Below are positions 4,613-5,519 of a DNA stretch of 5,519 nucleotides, piece after piece. Position 1 is the first letter of the stretch. Each line of letters starts with the position of its first letter. The notes under the pieces were generated by a model that searched no databases, was not told the DNA's origin, and saw nothing but the letters and a program-made list of their open reading frames with translations. A program made the translations under genes and the position numbers. This DNA comes from Gemmatimonadota bacterium (GTDB lineage: Bacteria; Gemmatimonadota; Gemmatimonadetes; Longimicrobiales; Gaopeijiaceae): the NCBI GenBank assembly GCA_007127575.1, contig SKZC01000161.1:1-5519 (forward strand), read 5' to 3'.

Positions 4613-5519
4613 ATGGGCTCTCGCGTGACCATCCTCCGGGGCTTCCGCCCGTGGGTCCTCTTCGTGGCGATGGCCATGGTCACGCTGTCGCTGGTCTCCA
4701 GCTTGGGGGCACAGACGGCGGAATTGGTGGAGGAAGAGAACATCCGGGCTGAACCCAACGGCGCTCTCCTGGGCACCCTGCAGGCCGGGGTTCAGCTTCC
4801 GGTGGTGGCGCAGGACGACGAGTGGGTGCAGGTGGCTTTGGAAGGGTGGGTGTGGACCGCCTCCCTGCAGGTGCGGCAGGATCCGGAGCTGAACCTGGTG
4901 GTCTCGGAGACCGGCGGAGAGAATCTACGGGAGGAGCCGCAGGGAACGGTCCTGGGCCGACTGGAGCAGGGAACTTTCCTCCGAGAGGAGGAGCGGATTC
5001 CCGGGTGGATCCGGATTCGTCGAGACGTCTGGCTTTGGAGCCCTTCCCTGGAGCTCACCGGCGCGGAAGAGCCGGTGGAAGAAGTCGGCCCTCCCGAGGA
5101 GGACTCTCCCTCGGTGGAGGCTGCCCCGGCGCCCCCGGAAGGCGGTGCGGAAGAGTTCCCGGCGGTGGACGAGTGGGTGCGTGCCCCCTCCGGGGCCCTC
5201 CCCCTGTACCTTCAGCCGGATGGGGACTCGGTGGCCCGGGTGCATCCGGAGGTGCAACTGCGGGTTCTGGACCGGGAAGGGAATTGGGGACGGGTCCAGT
5301 TGGAAGGGTGGATCTGGCTCCCTGACGTCGATACCGAGGCGACAGAGGGTGGAGGGGTGATTCGGGACGTGTCCCCTGACGAGATTCCCTCCGATCCCGA
5401 CCGGTTTCAGGGCCGACTGGTAGAGCTTGGCCTCCAGTTCATCTCTCTGGAGCGAGCCGAGCGGGTCCGGACCGAGTTTTACGAAGGCGAGCCCTTTCTT
5501 CTGACTCGAGCTGAGGATG
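4613..5519 (+). CDS. Secreted multi-SH3-domain protein, 3' end outside the window
   Basis: The frame runs from ATG 4613 through the window edge, giving 302 complete codons and no stop. Residues 1-34 form a signal peptide: Arg-containing start, hydrophobic core 14-32, likely cleavage after LGA at Gln34. Three SH3-like modules of bacterial (SH3b) style follow: about 36-86 (NIRAEPNG...LEGWVWTASL), 95-148 (NLREEPQG...VWLWSPSL) and 186-240 (PLYLQPDG...LEGWIWLPDV). Each opens with a short R/L-x-x-P segment, has a central strand-turn with Trp, and closes on W-x-W; the middle copy has lost the closing GW. A Pro/Glu-rich acidic linker (about 150-185) separates copies 2 and 3. Residues 263-302 begin another module (FQGRLVELGLQF, then FYEGEPFLLT) that I cannot name. 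SH3b domains commonly bind peptidoglycan peptides or scaffold envelope proteins; the periplasmic role here is inference. It is divergent from the barrel/moeA/M23 unit, 156 nt away. Confidence 0.8.
   Translation, partial: MGSRVTILRGFRPWVLFVAMAMVTLSLVSSLGAQTAELVEEENIRAEPNGALLGTLQAGVQLPVVAQDDEWVQVALEGWVWTASLQVRQDPELNLVVSETGGENLREEPQGTVLGRLEQGTFLREEERIPGWIRIRRDVWLWSPSLELTGAEEPVEEVGPPEEDSPSVEAAPAPPEGGAEEFPAVDEWVRAPSGALPLYLQPDGDSVARVHPEVQLRVLDREGNWGRVQLEGWIWLPDVDTEATEGGGVIRDVSPDEIPSDPDRFQGRLVELGLQFISLERAERVRTEFYEGEPFLLTRAED

Noticed and set aside
4817..5180. A 13-bp direct repeat, GACGAGTGGGTGC, at 4817-4829 and 5168-5180 in the SH3 gene
   Set aside because: The copies fall in different places within their SH3 modules (DEWVQ mid-module, DEWVR at the start), so they do not mark duplication and are probably chance from shared codons.
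1..5519. CRISPR arrays, tRNA/rRNA genes, insertion sequences, attachment sites, or a defence/toxin system
   Set aside because: No regularly spaced repeats, cloverleaf-like segments, transposase or integrase motifs, or toxin-antitoxin pairs were visible on reading both strands.

Overview
The window is GC-rich bacterial DNA with dense, mostly intact genes. A lipoprotein signal peptide, a secreted beta-barrel-like protein ending in Phe and a further signal-peptide protein point to a diderm (two-membrane) host. The combination of such a barrel protein with a multi-SH3 secreted protein and etfBA reminds me of Gemmatimonadota. That assignment is from memory and is only a moderate-to-low confidence inference.

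Layout: (1) Positions 1-193 hold the possible tail of an upstream + strand gene, a probable intrinsic terminator and the etfB leader. (2) Positions 194-1991 (+) hold etfB and etfA, which encode both subunits of an electron transfer flavoprotein with the FAD- and AMP-site residues in place. (3) Positions 1996-4456 (-) hold a tightly packed three-gene unit, transcribed towards etfA: a predicted outer-membrane beta-barrel protein, then moeA (molybdenum cofactor synthesis), then a small M23 peptidase lipoprotein. The first two genes are 5 nt apart and the second pair overlap by the four bases ATGA. This unit converges on etfA with 4 nt between the two stop codons, and one perfect 8-bp hairpin contains the whole junction. 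(4) Positions 4457-4612 form a divergent intergenic region with two inverted repeats and a weak promoter-like element. (5) From 4613 to the end of the window (+) runs a secreted protein with three SH3-like repeats, cut off by the window edge.

Functionally, etfBA would carry electrons from acyl-CoA and similar dehydrogenases to the quinone pool. MoeA inserts molybdate into molybdopterin. The barrel protein, the M23 hydrolase and the SH3 protein are envelope proteins; the latter two types often bind or cut peptidoglycan. I see no mobile element, CRISPR array, tRNA, rRNA or defence system, and nothing that makes a convincing new system. The most interesting features are architectural: the mixed envelope/Moco operon, the shared convergent hairpin, the operator-like repeats between the divergent genes, and the triple-SH3 protein with an unassigned C-terminal module.
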